Source of the DNA: Crambe crambe | Lineage: Eukaryota; Porifera; Demospongiae; Poecilosclerida; Crambeidae | Assembly (NCBI GenBank): GCA_963924555.1 | Contig: OZ004597.1 | Span: 6,087,904 to 6,151,903 of the forward strand | Direction: 5' to 3' | DNA: 64,000 nucleotides | Part shown: piece after piece, positions 1 through 9,922 of the stretch | Position numbering within the stretch: the first letter of the stretch is position 1 | How the letters are laid out: each line of letters starts with the position of its first letter | Translations under genes and position numbers: made by a program | The notes under the pieces: generated by a model | The model's database searches: none | What the model saw: the letters and a program-made list of their open reading frames with translations, nothing else | Told to the model about the DNA's origin: nothing

Positions 1-265
1 CTAACTAGCTCTAGCTGAATCCACTCTCATTGTGTGTAAAGGTTAGTGACGATCTGAGCAAACCAAGTGAATGGGAACATACACATTAAAGTTCTTTTCC
101 TGAGAGGAAAAGAAGAGGCATAAATCATGATCAGATACATTATCAAAAAAAAGTTGGCCAAAATGTTCATAAGAACAAAGTCATGGCTACCAAACTTGAA
201 AAGGAGTTGTGCATGTGTATGTCATTAGCTATAAGAACCAATCAGTGAACTAACTAGCTAGCTAG

Positions 266-3201
266 CTACTTCAATTTTATCTTGATATCCATCTTTTTCA
301 ATTCTCCCATTGTAGTAAGCCGAGTCAGCACAAATGCCAATCCAAACAGTGCCCCACCCATATCTGCTATGTCGTCTCCAACCATGAAGTGAGTGTAGAG
401 AGCTCCCACCATTATCAAAGCTAGCATCCAAGTGGTCAGGACTCCAATGCGAGACCGTCCATACAAGATGATAAGTCCCACACAGACCAGCTCAGTCAAA
501 CCCACCAGGAACATGTATATCTCAGGCTTCAGGCGGAGAAGGTTCAGGGGAGGAACACGAACATATGAGTGAAACCGACTCTTCTGCATAATTAAGAATA
601 CGTAATAAGTAGTTGAACTCCATAACATTGATCCAACTCAAAAATAACATTCATTTGTGTTATTGCAATTATTTCTCCCCAAAGTGGGATACTGTGCTCC
701 CAACCTTTCAGTTATACCAACTAAACAACAGAGCAGAAAATAACATTCGTTCATGCTATTACAATATTTATCAAGAAGAAGAGCTCCTGATCTTTCATAT
801 TTTATAGTCTCATGATCATCTATAAACTATTATAGTGCACACAATGACACCACTTCTTAGTGATTACCATCCTTATATTATATAGCTCTTATCTATCTAG
901 CTGAGAAACGTGCGGTTATTATAACTTGATTATTTATTTGAATGACTGAATTGGTTAGTTTATGATCAAGTTGTTTTGTGGTCTGAAATGCATGTAGCAA
1001 TAACAAGGAATGCTTGATTAATAGTTCCTAACCTTGTTATTTTATGCTCTGAAATGTGTAGTTTTTACCTGTTATTTCATGCAATAAATGAGTTTAGACT
1101 GTTGTGCAATAAAATTAATGAGTACTTTTAGACTGAGGACCGAATGTTATCTTGTGCTCCAAAATGTGTAGTTTTTACCTGAGGAGAGAATGTTCTTTTG
1201 TGCAATAAATGAGTACTTTTAGACTGAAGACAGAGTGTTTGTACTTTTAGTCTGAAGATGGAGTGTTTGTGCAATAATTCAGTACTTTTAGACTGAGGAC
1301 TGAGTGTTATTTTGTGCTCTGTAAATGCATATAATGCATGGATAGCTATCTACTGGTAGCTGCAGTGTTCCCATTCCTTTGTAGGGACATGCAAATTATG
1401 CCGGTATAGTTTTGGGCATAATGGGTTGTACCTTAATGCCAGCACAATGCTGGCATAATTTTTACTTCCAGGGGTTGGCAGATATGGAGGTATTGATGTC
1501 GACTCTGAGTTCCTTTGTATAAACTGCTAAATTAGAGTATCCACCTACGTAATTGGTGGTGGTGCTGCTATTTTCTTTACTAAATGTTCCAGCAGACCAG
1601 CAGACTAACTTGCTGCTGATAAAATTATGATGGATGACTAAAAGAGGCTGCAATTATGCTACAATATTAATTTTCTTACCAATTATTAAAGCATAATAGG
1701 CATTTTTGTTGAGCATAATAGGGCAGGGGTTCTAGCATTGGAGCATAGCAAAATAGGGAAGAAAAAAGCGTGTCTCTATTCCATTGTGTAGCTATACAGC
1801 AGCTGTACATTCTTAGTTACACAAAGAAAAGTAATAGTGGCTACTAACTGGGAATAGATAGGGAGTCACTTCTGTACAGTGGATTGCAGTAATCTTGCAA
1901 CATGCACCAAACCAAAATTTACATAGCCTCCTTTCAAAGGACTTAATTGTGGCTTTAGAGTTGGGCTACTTTAAAGGGGTGGTTCTGAATTTCATGTTGC
2001 AAGATCACTGTAATGTTGAGCTGTGCCAGCATAAAAGGGCCTAACACAGACCTTCACTGAGTCAATACACAGTGGAACCTCAAATGGACACGCATGGGAC
2101 CCAGCCTTTGTCTTTTGTAGGTCCTCTTTTGGAGTTGTATACTTTGTTAAGAGGTTCGGAGTGTTCTTTATTCCACACTTAGTCTCACATAGCCAGACCC
2201 AATTCTTTCTTTTTATATCAGAAAAAGAAAGAATTGGGTCTGGCTACGCAAGACTCAAGGTCTAGCACTGAATAACACAGTGAATAGCTGAAGTTTGATC
2301 AGTCTTTTAGGTTATTTGTCACCTACCCAAATCATAAAATAGCAGTTACTCCTTATGGACTATCCCACATTCAGCCTAGTCTCGTGAGCCAGACATATTG
2401 CGGAAGAAGGGGGAGGAGAAAGGAGAAAATATTATGTCTGGGTGAAAGACGCAAGGTTTTCATGAACCTCTGCCAGAATGTTGGCAGAGCCAATCAGATC
2501 ATCGATTTATAAATTGTCATGCACTAGATCACATGCATGCCATCATCGTGCCAGAATTAGTTCCACATACTATTATAATGCAATGGCCTCTGATATGAAA
2601 GTTGATGAAGCACTGTCTACAGCAAGTGCACAACTCGGCTATGATCTGAGGCCAGACCAAGAACTAGCTATCAAGCATCATCCAAGAAAGTGAAGAAGGC
2701 AATCACTAACTTTGATAGCTACATGGTCTATCGCGCCCACGTGTTTGATTGGAATTTGCAGTCAAAGTCACGTGGAAAATGATGTGTAGTCAACATTCCA
2801 TTTGGATATGAAAACCTTGCGTCTTTCACCAGACATATTTTCTCCTTCCAATACATCTGGCTCACGAGACTACATTTCAGCCACAGAAAATTAGGCCACA
2901 CCCACTGTAAACCCAAGGTCCTACTATCTAGTAGCTGACTAGGGAGGTACTAGGCTAGTCTATACAGGCAAGTACACTCACTGCAGGTAGCCAAACAACT
3001 AATAAGGCATAGGGTCACTGGTATGGTGGTTTCTTTAGTCTATGGTATGGTAAACAGTCCAGTGCTCGATAGTGAATAACTTACCATTTCATCGTGCATA
3101 ACAGGGTTTAATCCAGGAAATACTTTGATCAACCCAGCAAATATGAACAGCAACAACACAATGGCTGTAGAGATCTGATACAACAACTTCGCTGTCCCCA
3201 T
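266..3201 (-). CDS. TMEM35/DoxX-like small membrane protein
   Basis: Two-exon gene: exon 1 3201-3085, exon 2 583-266, joined in phase 0 (donor GTAAGT, acceptor TATGCAG), giving 144 residues. Four hydrophobic segments are visible (about residues 6-28, 52-72, 75-95, 102-122) and the sequence follows the TMEM35 pattern: first helix ending in GLIKVFPGL, then a GLTELVCVGL helix, a GALYTHFMVGD turn and a final TRL-containing helix. TMEM35A (NACHO) in vertebrates is an ER chaperone for nicotinic receptors and TMEM35B is little known; which role applies here cannot be told. The start is the Met at 3201, because the open frame further upstream runs into the oppositely oriented STRA6 gene. The 2.5 kb intron holds repeats and foldback elements. 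Length is slightly short of the vertebrate 150-167 residues. Family call is good, paralogue call uncertain. Confidence 0.75.
1050..1330. repeat. Degenerate tandem repeat in TMEM35-like intron
   Basis: Several imperfect copies of a unit containing GTACTTTTAGACTGA followed by a GA-rich piece and TGTT, spaced by roughly 40-75 bases. No gene seen here. Confidence 0.7.
2180..2254. repeat. Short foldback element
   Basis: Arms of about 30 bases, beginning AGTCTCACATAGCCAGACCC and returning as its near-perfect reverse complement ending at 2254, with a loop of about 16 bases. It shares the AGTCTC...GCCAGAC terminal theme with the larger element at 2377-2872. Confidence 0.85.
2377..2872. mobile_element. 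Non-autonomous TIR element (MITE-like), about 0.5 kb
   Basis: Terminal inverted repeats of about 70 bases begin TAGTCTCGTGAGCCAGA and return as TCTGGCTCACGAGACTA at the right end; the arms also share the GAAAGACGCAAGGTTTTCAT segment. A TA may be the target duplication. No transposase is encoded; it sits in the TMEM35-like intron. Confidence 0.75.
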
Positions 3202-3285
3202 CTTTTCACCTCTATCGAGCCACGCCCACCCAGTTATAACGTACCACCCACCAATGGACCTTGACCTTTGATCAATAGGTTCTCC
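3202..3285. promoter_or_regulatory. Probable bidirectional promoter, TMEM35-like / STRA6
   Basis: Only 84 bases separate the two divergent start codons. The segment contains a CACCC/GC-box-like CCACGCCCACC stretch and an inverted CCAAT (ACCAATGG), with no TATA box visible. Transcription start sites are not determined, so 5' UTRs may overlap. Confidence 0.5.
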
Positions 3286-6200
3286 ATGCTGAAAATAGAC
3301 ATGGAAGAGGCGACTAGTGGGGGGAGCAGCAACAATAGTGCCTGTGGGATCGCCCACAATAACCATCTAATTGTGGCAGACCAGTATTTATCCTTTGGAA
3401 TCTTCTTATTACTCTCAGTAAGTTATGACTTTATCATGGGGTCCATCTATCTCCTACATATAGCTTGCATCTCTTGCTCCCCCTACTATGGTATGGCCAC
3501 CTAGCATCTCTTGCTACCCCTACTATGTTGTTGCTCTAGAGAAGTATTCATATAATAATTATGTGGGTTGGGTTGAGAGAGAAAGTCCTAAACAATTGCA
3601 AGGTGGACTTTTCCTTCCACAGTATGCGAGGGACTTCAAGTTTATCTTTCAGAATTGCATAATGTTCATTTGTAAGCAGTTTCATGATTATTACTTAATG
3701 TAGCTTAATAGATTGTCACTTAAATAAACTTCTTATGTTATGACATTCGTGTTATGATAGTAACTGATGGCCGACAATCTTTACATTTGTTGATCATCAT
3801 CACATTGGTGCTATGACATTCATGTTATAATAGTAACTGATGGCCAACAATCTTTAGGTTTGTTGGTCATCACATTGGTGCTGTGACATTCATGTTATGA
3901 TAGCAGCTGATGAGCAGAGTCCTAATCAGCGGGCTTGTGGGAGTCCTGATCAGTAGGCTTGCTTGTTGGTTAGTAATCTTTACATGTGATTGTTTGATTG
4001 TATTCCCTCAGCTGGTCATCATATTGGTGCTATGCTTCTCACAGCAACGAGCTCATCTCTGTTTGAAGTGTTGTTGGGGGCGTCCAAGTCTTGCAGTGTA
4101 AGTCACTCCCTTCCATAGCTCTCGGCACTTCTTCCCACTGCCCCTATTAATGTGTAATTTTATTACATTGCAGACCAATGAATTTTCTGATCTCACCTCG
4201 TTATCGACTTCCTTACATCCTGGTCTTTGTCATTATGGCTGACAATCTCTATCAGAGTTTACTGAATCTGTCTACACCCAATTCTGAAATTGCCAATAAA
4301 GTCTATCTCAACATCCTCTACAAAATTTGTAAGAATTTTGTCTAGTTAAATTGGCTAATGTAACCAGTACTCAGCTATTTCATCAGTCCTTAGTTTATTT
4401 AATTTGCTGCTCAGTAGCTGCATGTACAAACATGGCATGGTGTGTGTATATAAAGGATATGCATTGACATTACATGTGCATGTGAGCTATAAGACATGTA
4501 TTACACATATATTTGTATGTACAGTGATTCTGCCACTGCTTGTGGTTCTGTCAGTTGGTCTGACATTCTTGCCACTCTTTGCATGTGTGGAGGCCTCCAA
4601 ACGTTTCTTTGGCCATTGTCTGGGACTCTTCTATTCAGTTCTATGGTGTGTATGCATGTCACAGCTAGACTATCTAGCTATCTCATTAGTCCTGTGTGAT
4701 TGTGAATGTTATACCCATTGTTCTAGCTGGGCTGGGCTGGGCTGGGCTGGGCTGGTGTGGTCTGGGCTGGGCTGGGCTGGGCTGGGCTGGGCTGGGCTGG
4801 GCTGGGCTGAGCTGGGCTGGGCTGGGCTGGGCTGGGCTGGGCTGGGCTGGGCTGAGCTGGGCTGGGCTGGGCTGGTGTGGTCTGGGCTGGGCTGGTGTGG
4901 TCTGGGCTGGGCTGGGCTGGGTTGGGTTGGGTTGGATTGGAGTGCATGTAGCTATGGATTGTCTAATGTAGAGGAGCTGAAGTGAAAGTGATGCATTCTG
5001 TACATGTATGCCTGCAGGTTTGCCAACATATTGCTCCAGAGTATCTATAAAGGCTCCAGAATTGTCTGTAATGCTGGAAATGATCCATTTTTTGTGAGTT
5101 ATTAATTCCAAAATGGAGCACACCATTAGTTCACATGGACCATTAGCTAGCTAGCTACTAGTTCTTATAATTGTTGTGGAGGTTATGGTGCAGCAAGCAA
5201 TCGAGGCTTTTATTTAAAGTTTATGATCTTCTTCAGGTCATCATCTACATCTTTCAAAATGTGCCAGTTCTTCTAGTGTGTTTGTGTGTGGTATTTTGGT
5301 ATGCCTTTCAAGTTACAGCTCATTGTGTGAGATTCTTGCGTCATCGTCATCAGTTGAGTATAAGCAGTGAGGACAATCAACTAGGTCTCTTGCGTGTTTC
5401 TCCTACTCTTTCTCAGGTCAGCCACACCTACTCTACATCTACTCTTCCTCCATTTAGTTGCATATTTTCTGGCAGTCAGCACCTATTCAACAGCAAGCAG
5501 CTAATGAAGTGAGGAAATACCACTTGCTACGAGTCAAGAAACTTCTCTCCAGGTCTGTCCCTTCTTTGTGATCACTCTAATGTCAAGCTGCTGCTTACTT
5601 GCATGTGCATACGTAGGACATCACCCATACAATTATTACGTGGAAGGTTGGTAAACCTGTTGATCAAGGTCGGACGCTACTTCTTTCCCTATCATAAATG
5701 TGAGGTTTCACTTTCAAGTGATAATCTGATGTTTTATTTGTTGGTGTTATTAAATTGTACAGACATAAGATTACCTTTGCCTTTTCTGTGTGTGGTGGCT
5801 GCCATGATAATGTTTCTCTATCTGGTAATTTGTTCATTACAATGAATCACAACTACTTCCCCTTTCCTTCCTTCAGTGGAGCATTACTCTCATATCACTT
5901 GGACTTCGAACTGTTCACAAGTTTTCAGTTCAATATGAACAATATCTTAAGCCGGCCCTTAACATTACAGGAAAAGCAGATGATTTACTGGCTGGCATAT
6001 TTGTTGGTCTTCCAGGTGAGCAACCTCCACACCCCACACCCTGATAGCCATGTCATAGCGTCATTATTATCACAGTGGTGTTCGCTCTTTCCCCATTTGT
6101 GTCTCTGCTTATCTGTTCGTTCCTTTTGCTCCACATGGTTGGATCCATCAGGTACTGCAGCTATTAACCTTTGACCTCTGTCAGTGATGTTGTTTTTTAT

Positions 6201-7915
6201 CTACTCTGGCCAGCAAGCTCATTAAGTCTGTGGCAAGGGAAGGGTTCACTGAAACCCTACCAGGAAAACTAGGGAGAGTGGTAAGTTTCATATGTACATC
6301 AACAATGGCTACCTGCATACATAGTAGCCAATGACTGTGAAGGGTTTCAGTATGTATGTATGTATGTATGTATGTATGTATGTATGTATGTATGTATGTA
6401 TGTATGTATGTATGTGTTGTTATTTTGCTTTTGCTGCAGCCGTCAGCCTGGACATACTTGGGGATACAGTTCGGACTCTTCATATATGGTATGCATTGAC
6501 ATAATCATAATGATGTCTGTGATGTATACCAACACCTTTCTGCAGCATGGATCATCTACTTTGCAGTGTCTTTTCTTGTGGGTGTGGTTATCATTGTTCT
6601 TATCGTGGGTTTCAAGTTCTTTACCAGCTACTTTGTCAATGTTGCTCTTGTTCTCATGTAAGTAGCCGCACAGTTATGTAGTCAGTCCCTCACTCTTTGG
6701 CTTTGTGCGTATAGCATCCCTCTGGTGTGGGCAAGGGTCATCTTTTACCTTCAATTCCTCCTCTGCAAGTTTGTCTTCTTTGAAGACTCACAAGGGAAAT
6801 TTGTCTCCATCACTAATCAGTAAGTTTATTTCAATTCTGCCAGGAATAGTGTGGCTACTGGATGTGTACTTGATGCAGACGACTGTTCAACTGGTTAGCT
6901 TTCCTTCTGTTTCTGTACAATGGCTTTGCTGGCTTTGTGGGAGCTATTGTGCGAGTGATCATATCCATGGTGATCACTCTTGTCCTGGTCTTCCGCTTGG
7001 ACACAGTCACTGTCCCTCACTCATTCAAATTCCTCGATTTTGGTGAGAAGATTTGGCTGCATGATGCACATGTATAAATGCATGTATACATACATTCATA
7101 CATACACGTATGAATGCATGTACATGTACATATACATGCATTGTATGTACATTCCTTGCTTGCTATAGCTATGCTATTGACTCTGTCTCTGCCTGTGTTT
7201 CTACAGGTCACCGAGCATTCCTTGGATTCATGTATCTGTACTACACCTACAACAATGCAGTGGTCCACACTTTCATCTATCTCCTCACTAGACGAAGACG
7301 TCATCAGGAAATGAGTCCAGACTGCATCCAGAGTGACTCTAGTCCCCTTCTTCAGTCCCCTTGTGAGTTTTTTTAAGTGGACACTGGCCAGCATTAGGCC
7401 AGTTCCATAATTTTGGTTATCAATCCTTTACCAACCCAAGGATCTGGTTTGGGGGCATGGATTAGGACCCTTTACCAACCCAAGAATCTGCAAAAAAAAT
7501 ATTGGCCAGTCAAAACCATAAGCTATTGAAATTGCCTCAGAAGCCTCAGAAGTGTAGCCTTGACCCAGGCCCCCTCTCTATTGTCTGGGAATGACTGCAT
7601 GGCTTCGGAAGTACAGAGGTCCAGCAATTAATCAGACCAGATAGTGGCCCCCTTACAACTGTAGACTTCTACAATATTATTTATTTTATTTTTTATTTTC
7701 CAGCCCCCACTTTTTATGGTGGTAGTGAACGTCGGAGATTGAATTGCAATCGGTGGTTGGTGGCTTACACTTTGTTGAGAAACCCGTCGATTCAGGAACT
7801 CACTGCCAGTAACATAGCTGCCAGGAAGAGGCGGGAGGAAGCAACCACACCTCCAGCCCAGGAAGATGATACTATCACGAACTTTGATCTCTCCATAAAA
7901 AGAGATGAAGTCTGA
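3286..7915 (+). CDS. STRA6: STRA6-like retinol transporter / RBP receptor
   Basis: Multi-pass membrane protein of 683 residues (human STRA6 is 667). Exons: 3286-3417, 4012-4097, 4174-4328, 4525-4645, 5018-5093, 5237-5416, 5476-5552, 5617-5699, 5763-5824, 5877-6015, 6076-6151, 6214-6280, 6440-6488, 6546-6657, 6715-6819, 6879-7042, 7207-7362, 7704-7915. All junctions are GT-AG and phases match. Family signatures: the region after TM1 with PMNFLISP (PVDFLAG in human), the segment LLAGIFVG (LLAGFGIV), the YYTYNN motif (YYTYRNF), and the C-terminal [15 protein letters not shown], which matches the conserved WGLAYTLLHNP of STRA6. Known role: uptake of retinol from carrier protein across the plasma membrane. 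The exon starting at 6879 was chosen over one at 6844 because the latter hits a stop and loses the TM helix. AATAAA lies at 8011. The first Met could also be 3301. Confidence 0.88.
4726..4940. repeat. GGCTG pentanucleotide minisatellite
   Basis: About 40 copies of GGGCT/GGCTG with a few GGTGTGGTCT interruptions, lying in STRA6 intron 4. It opens long reading frames on both strands that are artefacts of the repeat. Confidence 0.95.
6353..6415. repeat. TATG tetranucleotide microsatellite
   Basis: Roughly 15 copies of TATG in the STRA6 intron between the exons ending 6280 and starting 6440. Confidence 0.95.
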
Positions 7916-8142
7916 CCATAAGTATTGTCATAATATATACAATCATGTATGTGTTGTGGAGTTTGGTTGGTATATTTATAGCTAGATAACATGGTTTACT
8001 TTCTGTTTATAATAAAAGTTGTGTGTGTGCATTCATTAATTTTTTAATGCTGAATTCATGCATGAAATTTGGTTAAAGAATTGAGAAAGTTAAAGCAGAT
8101 GCAAACAGACTTGACTAGAAGCTAACTGTTCTGCCAGAAGTT

Positions 8143-9796
8143 TCAGTAGTAATTGAGATCTACACCAGCACCACAAACAGACTTGTCTCCAGCATACTGC
8201 TTGATGGATGGACGTGTCCAGCCACCAAATGGCCTAAAATCGTCAAAGGAGGGGTTGTCATCATAATGGGCATACCTAAAGATAAACAATGATTCACTAA
8301 TATCTTGCAAGTTCAGTGTAGCTGCCATGCAGTAGACAATTGACGTGGAAGATAGCCCTAATTCGAAATAGGGAATAATGGTAAAGGGTCATCAGGAAAA
8401 TATGGTAAAGGATGGACTCACGTCAACTATGATTGTTATTATTTCAAGTGTATTGGTTATGTCTGAGAGTGAACATTAGGCATAAGGGAGTTTATAAACA
8501 ATCATGCATTAAGAGAGTTTGTATAACTGATGGCAAGTCCATGCACATGCAAAATGAACTTATCATCATGATTGAAGAAGCTATGAATTTACTGACCAGA
8601 GCTGATGTGAAGAGCCTCCTGTATAGTCATTGCCCATGATGCTACTCCATTGGGACTCACTGGCATACACACCTGTTGTCTTATGACTCTGCACAATCAT
8701 TACCTTAATAATGTAACCTTGTGTACCCGTAATCAAAAATCAACTGACACTGGCAGCTGATAAGAGCTCTTCAAAGAAGTTCTGATTGTCCTCCTTACTG
8801 GAGTGCCAGTAGATGGAACCCTATAAAAAGTGCATGCAGCTATGATAACTTCAGTGGAGACATGTAGCTATAGTCAAAGCCCGGCTGGTGCTAAGGATTG
8901 TTTTTCTTCACCCAGAGGACTTGAGCTGAATAATTAGCTACTGCCAATGGAGGCATATAACTAGCTAGCTATCAGTAAGGTAGAAATTGAGGCACACACT
9001 TAAAAGATAATTATGAGTGAGTTTATTATCTAACTAACTTAATCTTCCCCGGACTGCATAAAATTGATGGACTGGACTCAAAGTGTTCAGTACTGGGATC
9101 AACTGCTAATTCTCGGGGTTTCATAGAGGGGGGTAGGAAACCCGTCCCCACCCAAGAAAAATCCCCCCAATTCTTTAACTCAATACACAACATTGTTATT
9201 TGCTGATACTCATGAAAATGGTAGGAAAATTAGCCAACAACGAGTCCTCCAAAAACAAGTATAGTTTTCTTTTGCACATCCCCTCCCGCACCCTCCCTCT
9301 TGCTGTGGCCTAATCATTTCCCCCTCTATGAAAAAATCCTGTATGAAACCCTGATTCTACTCCATATAATAATTATTTCACCTCGATATCCAGCCATATC
9401 TGCCCATACGAGACATTCAGGGACCCAACTGCACACAAGAAGTGAACACAAACTGGATAGTATTTATCCACCCTGGCCTGGGTCACACCTACCCATCTCA
9501 AGGACTTGTTCCTTTGCTGACTTGCTGCATTTGGGACAAGGGAACATGTACACATCGACTAAGTTGAATCCTGCGGCGTGGGCATTGCCTATGGTAGACA
9601 CGGCACTGGAGTCAGGCTTTCCATAGCTCAAGTATGCCCGTACTATCACAAACTCATAGCCATCCTCCTTCAAGCATATGAAGGCAGTCGAAGAGGTCGA
9701 GGTGGAAAGATCAACACCCTTCGTTGCATTAATGAGGGGAAGCAACCAGCAGCAGCCTGTAAATCCAACAAGAAGAAACAAGCAGGCCAACTTCAT
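8143..9796 (-). CDS. Secreted GH25 lysozyme, nematode LYS-like
   Basis: Five exons: 9796-9493, 9428-9382, 8820-8749, 8688-8597, 8275-8143, all GT-AG with matching phases, giving 215 residues. Residues 1-24 form a signal peptide. The mature part is a single glycoside hydrolase 25 barrel of the type found in Caenorhabditis LYS proteins, Dictyostelium and Entamoeba: GVDLST at the N-terminus (first acidic residue), AHAAGF and [11 protein letters not shown], then QIWLDIE (the DxE catalytic strand), GVYASESQW, and the C-terminal [17 protein letters not shown] and [12 protein letters not shown]25 enzymes hydrolyse the beta-1,4 muramic bond of peptidoglycan; a role in defence or digestion of bacteria is inferred. 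It is convergent with STRA6 (227 bases between stops) and divergent from Frizzled. Exon 3/4 boundaries are slightly less certain because that intron is only 60 bases. Confidence 0.87.
9115..9360 (-). repeat. Dispersed repeat, copy A
   Basis: Contains CCTCCCGCACCCTCCCTCTT, TCCTCCAAAAACA and TGTATGAAACCCTGA. A related copy lies in opposite orientation at about 62290-62500. It sits in lysozyme intron 2. No coding potential is evident. Confidence 0.65.
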
Positions 9797-9922
9797 TCTT
9801 CATTTATTGCGCATGCGTAGACACCCCGGGGATTGTATGGTAGGGGTCGATCGTATTGCCTAACTAATAATTAAGTAGCTAGCTAATTCGGAAAATCGCA
9901 CCTTTGCACTGCAGTAAGAACC
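9797..9922. promoter_or_regulatory. Probable bidirectional promoter, lysozyme / Frizzled
   Basis: 126 bases between divergent start codons. Contains TGCGCATGCG at 9808-9817, a palindrome resembling the NRF-1 site that is common in bidirectional promoters of other animals. No TATA box seen. Confidence 0.5.

Noticed and set aside
4404-5126. Overlapping long frames of Gly/Leu/Trp/Ala or Pro/Ala/Gln
   Set aside because: They are translations of the GGCTG minisatellite in a STRA6 intron; open on both strands for that reason only.
6844-6893. Alternative STRA6 exon after the AG at 6842-6843
   Set aside because: It leads to an in-frame TAG and loses a conserved TM helix; the acceptor at 6878 restores both.
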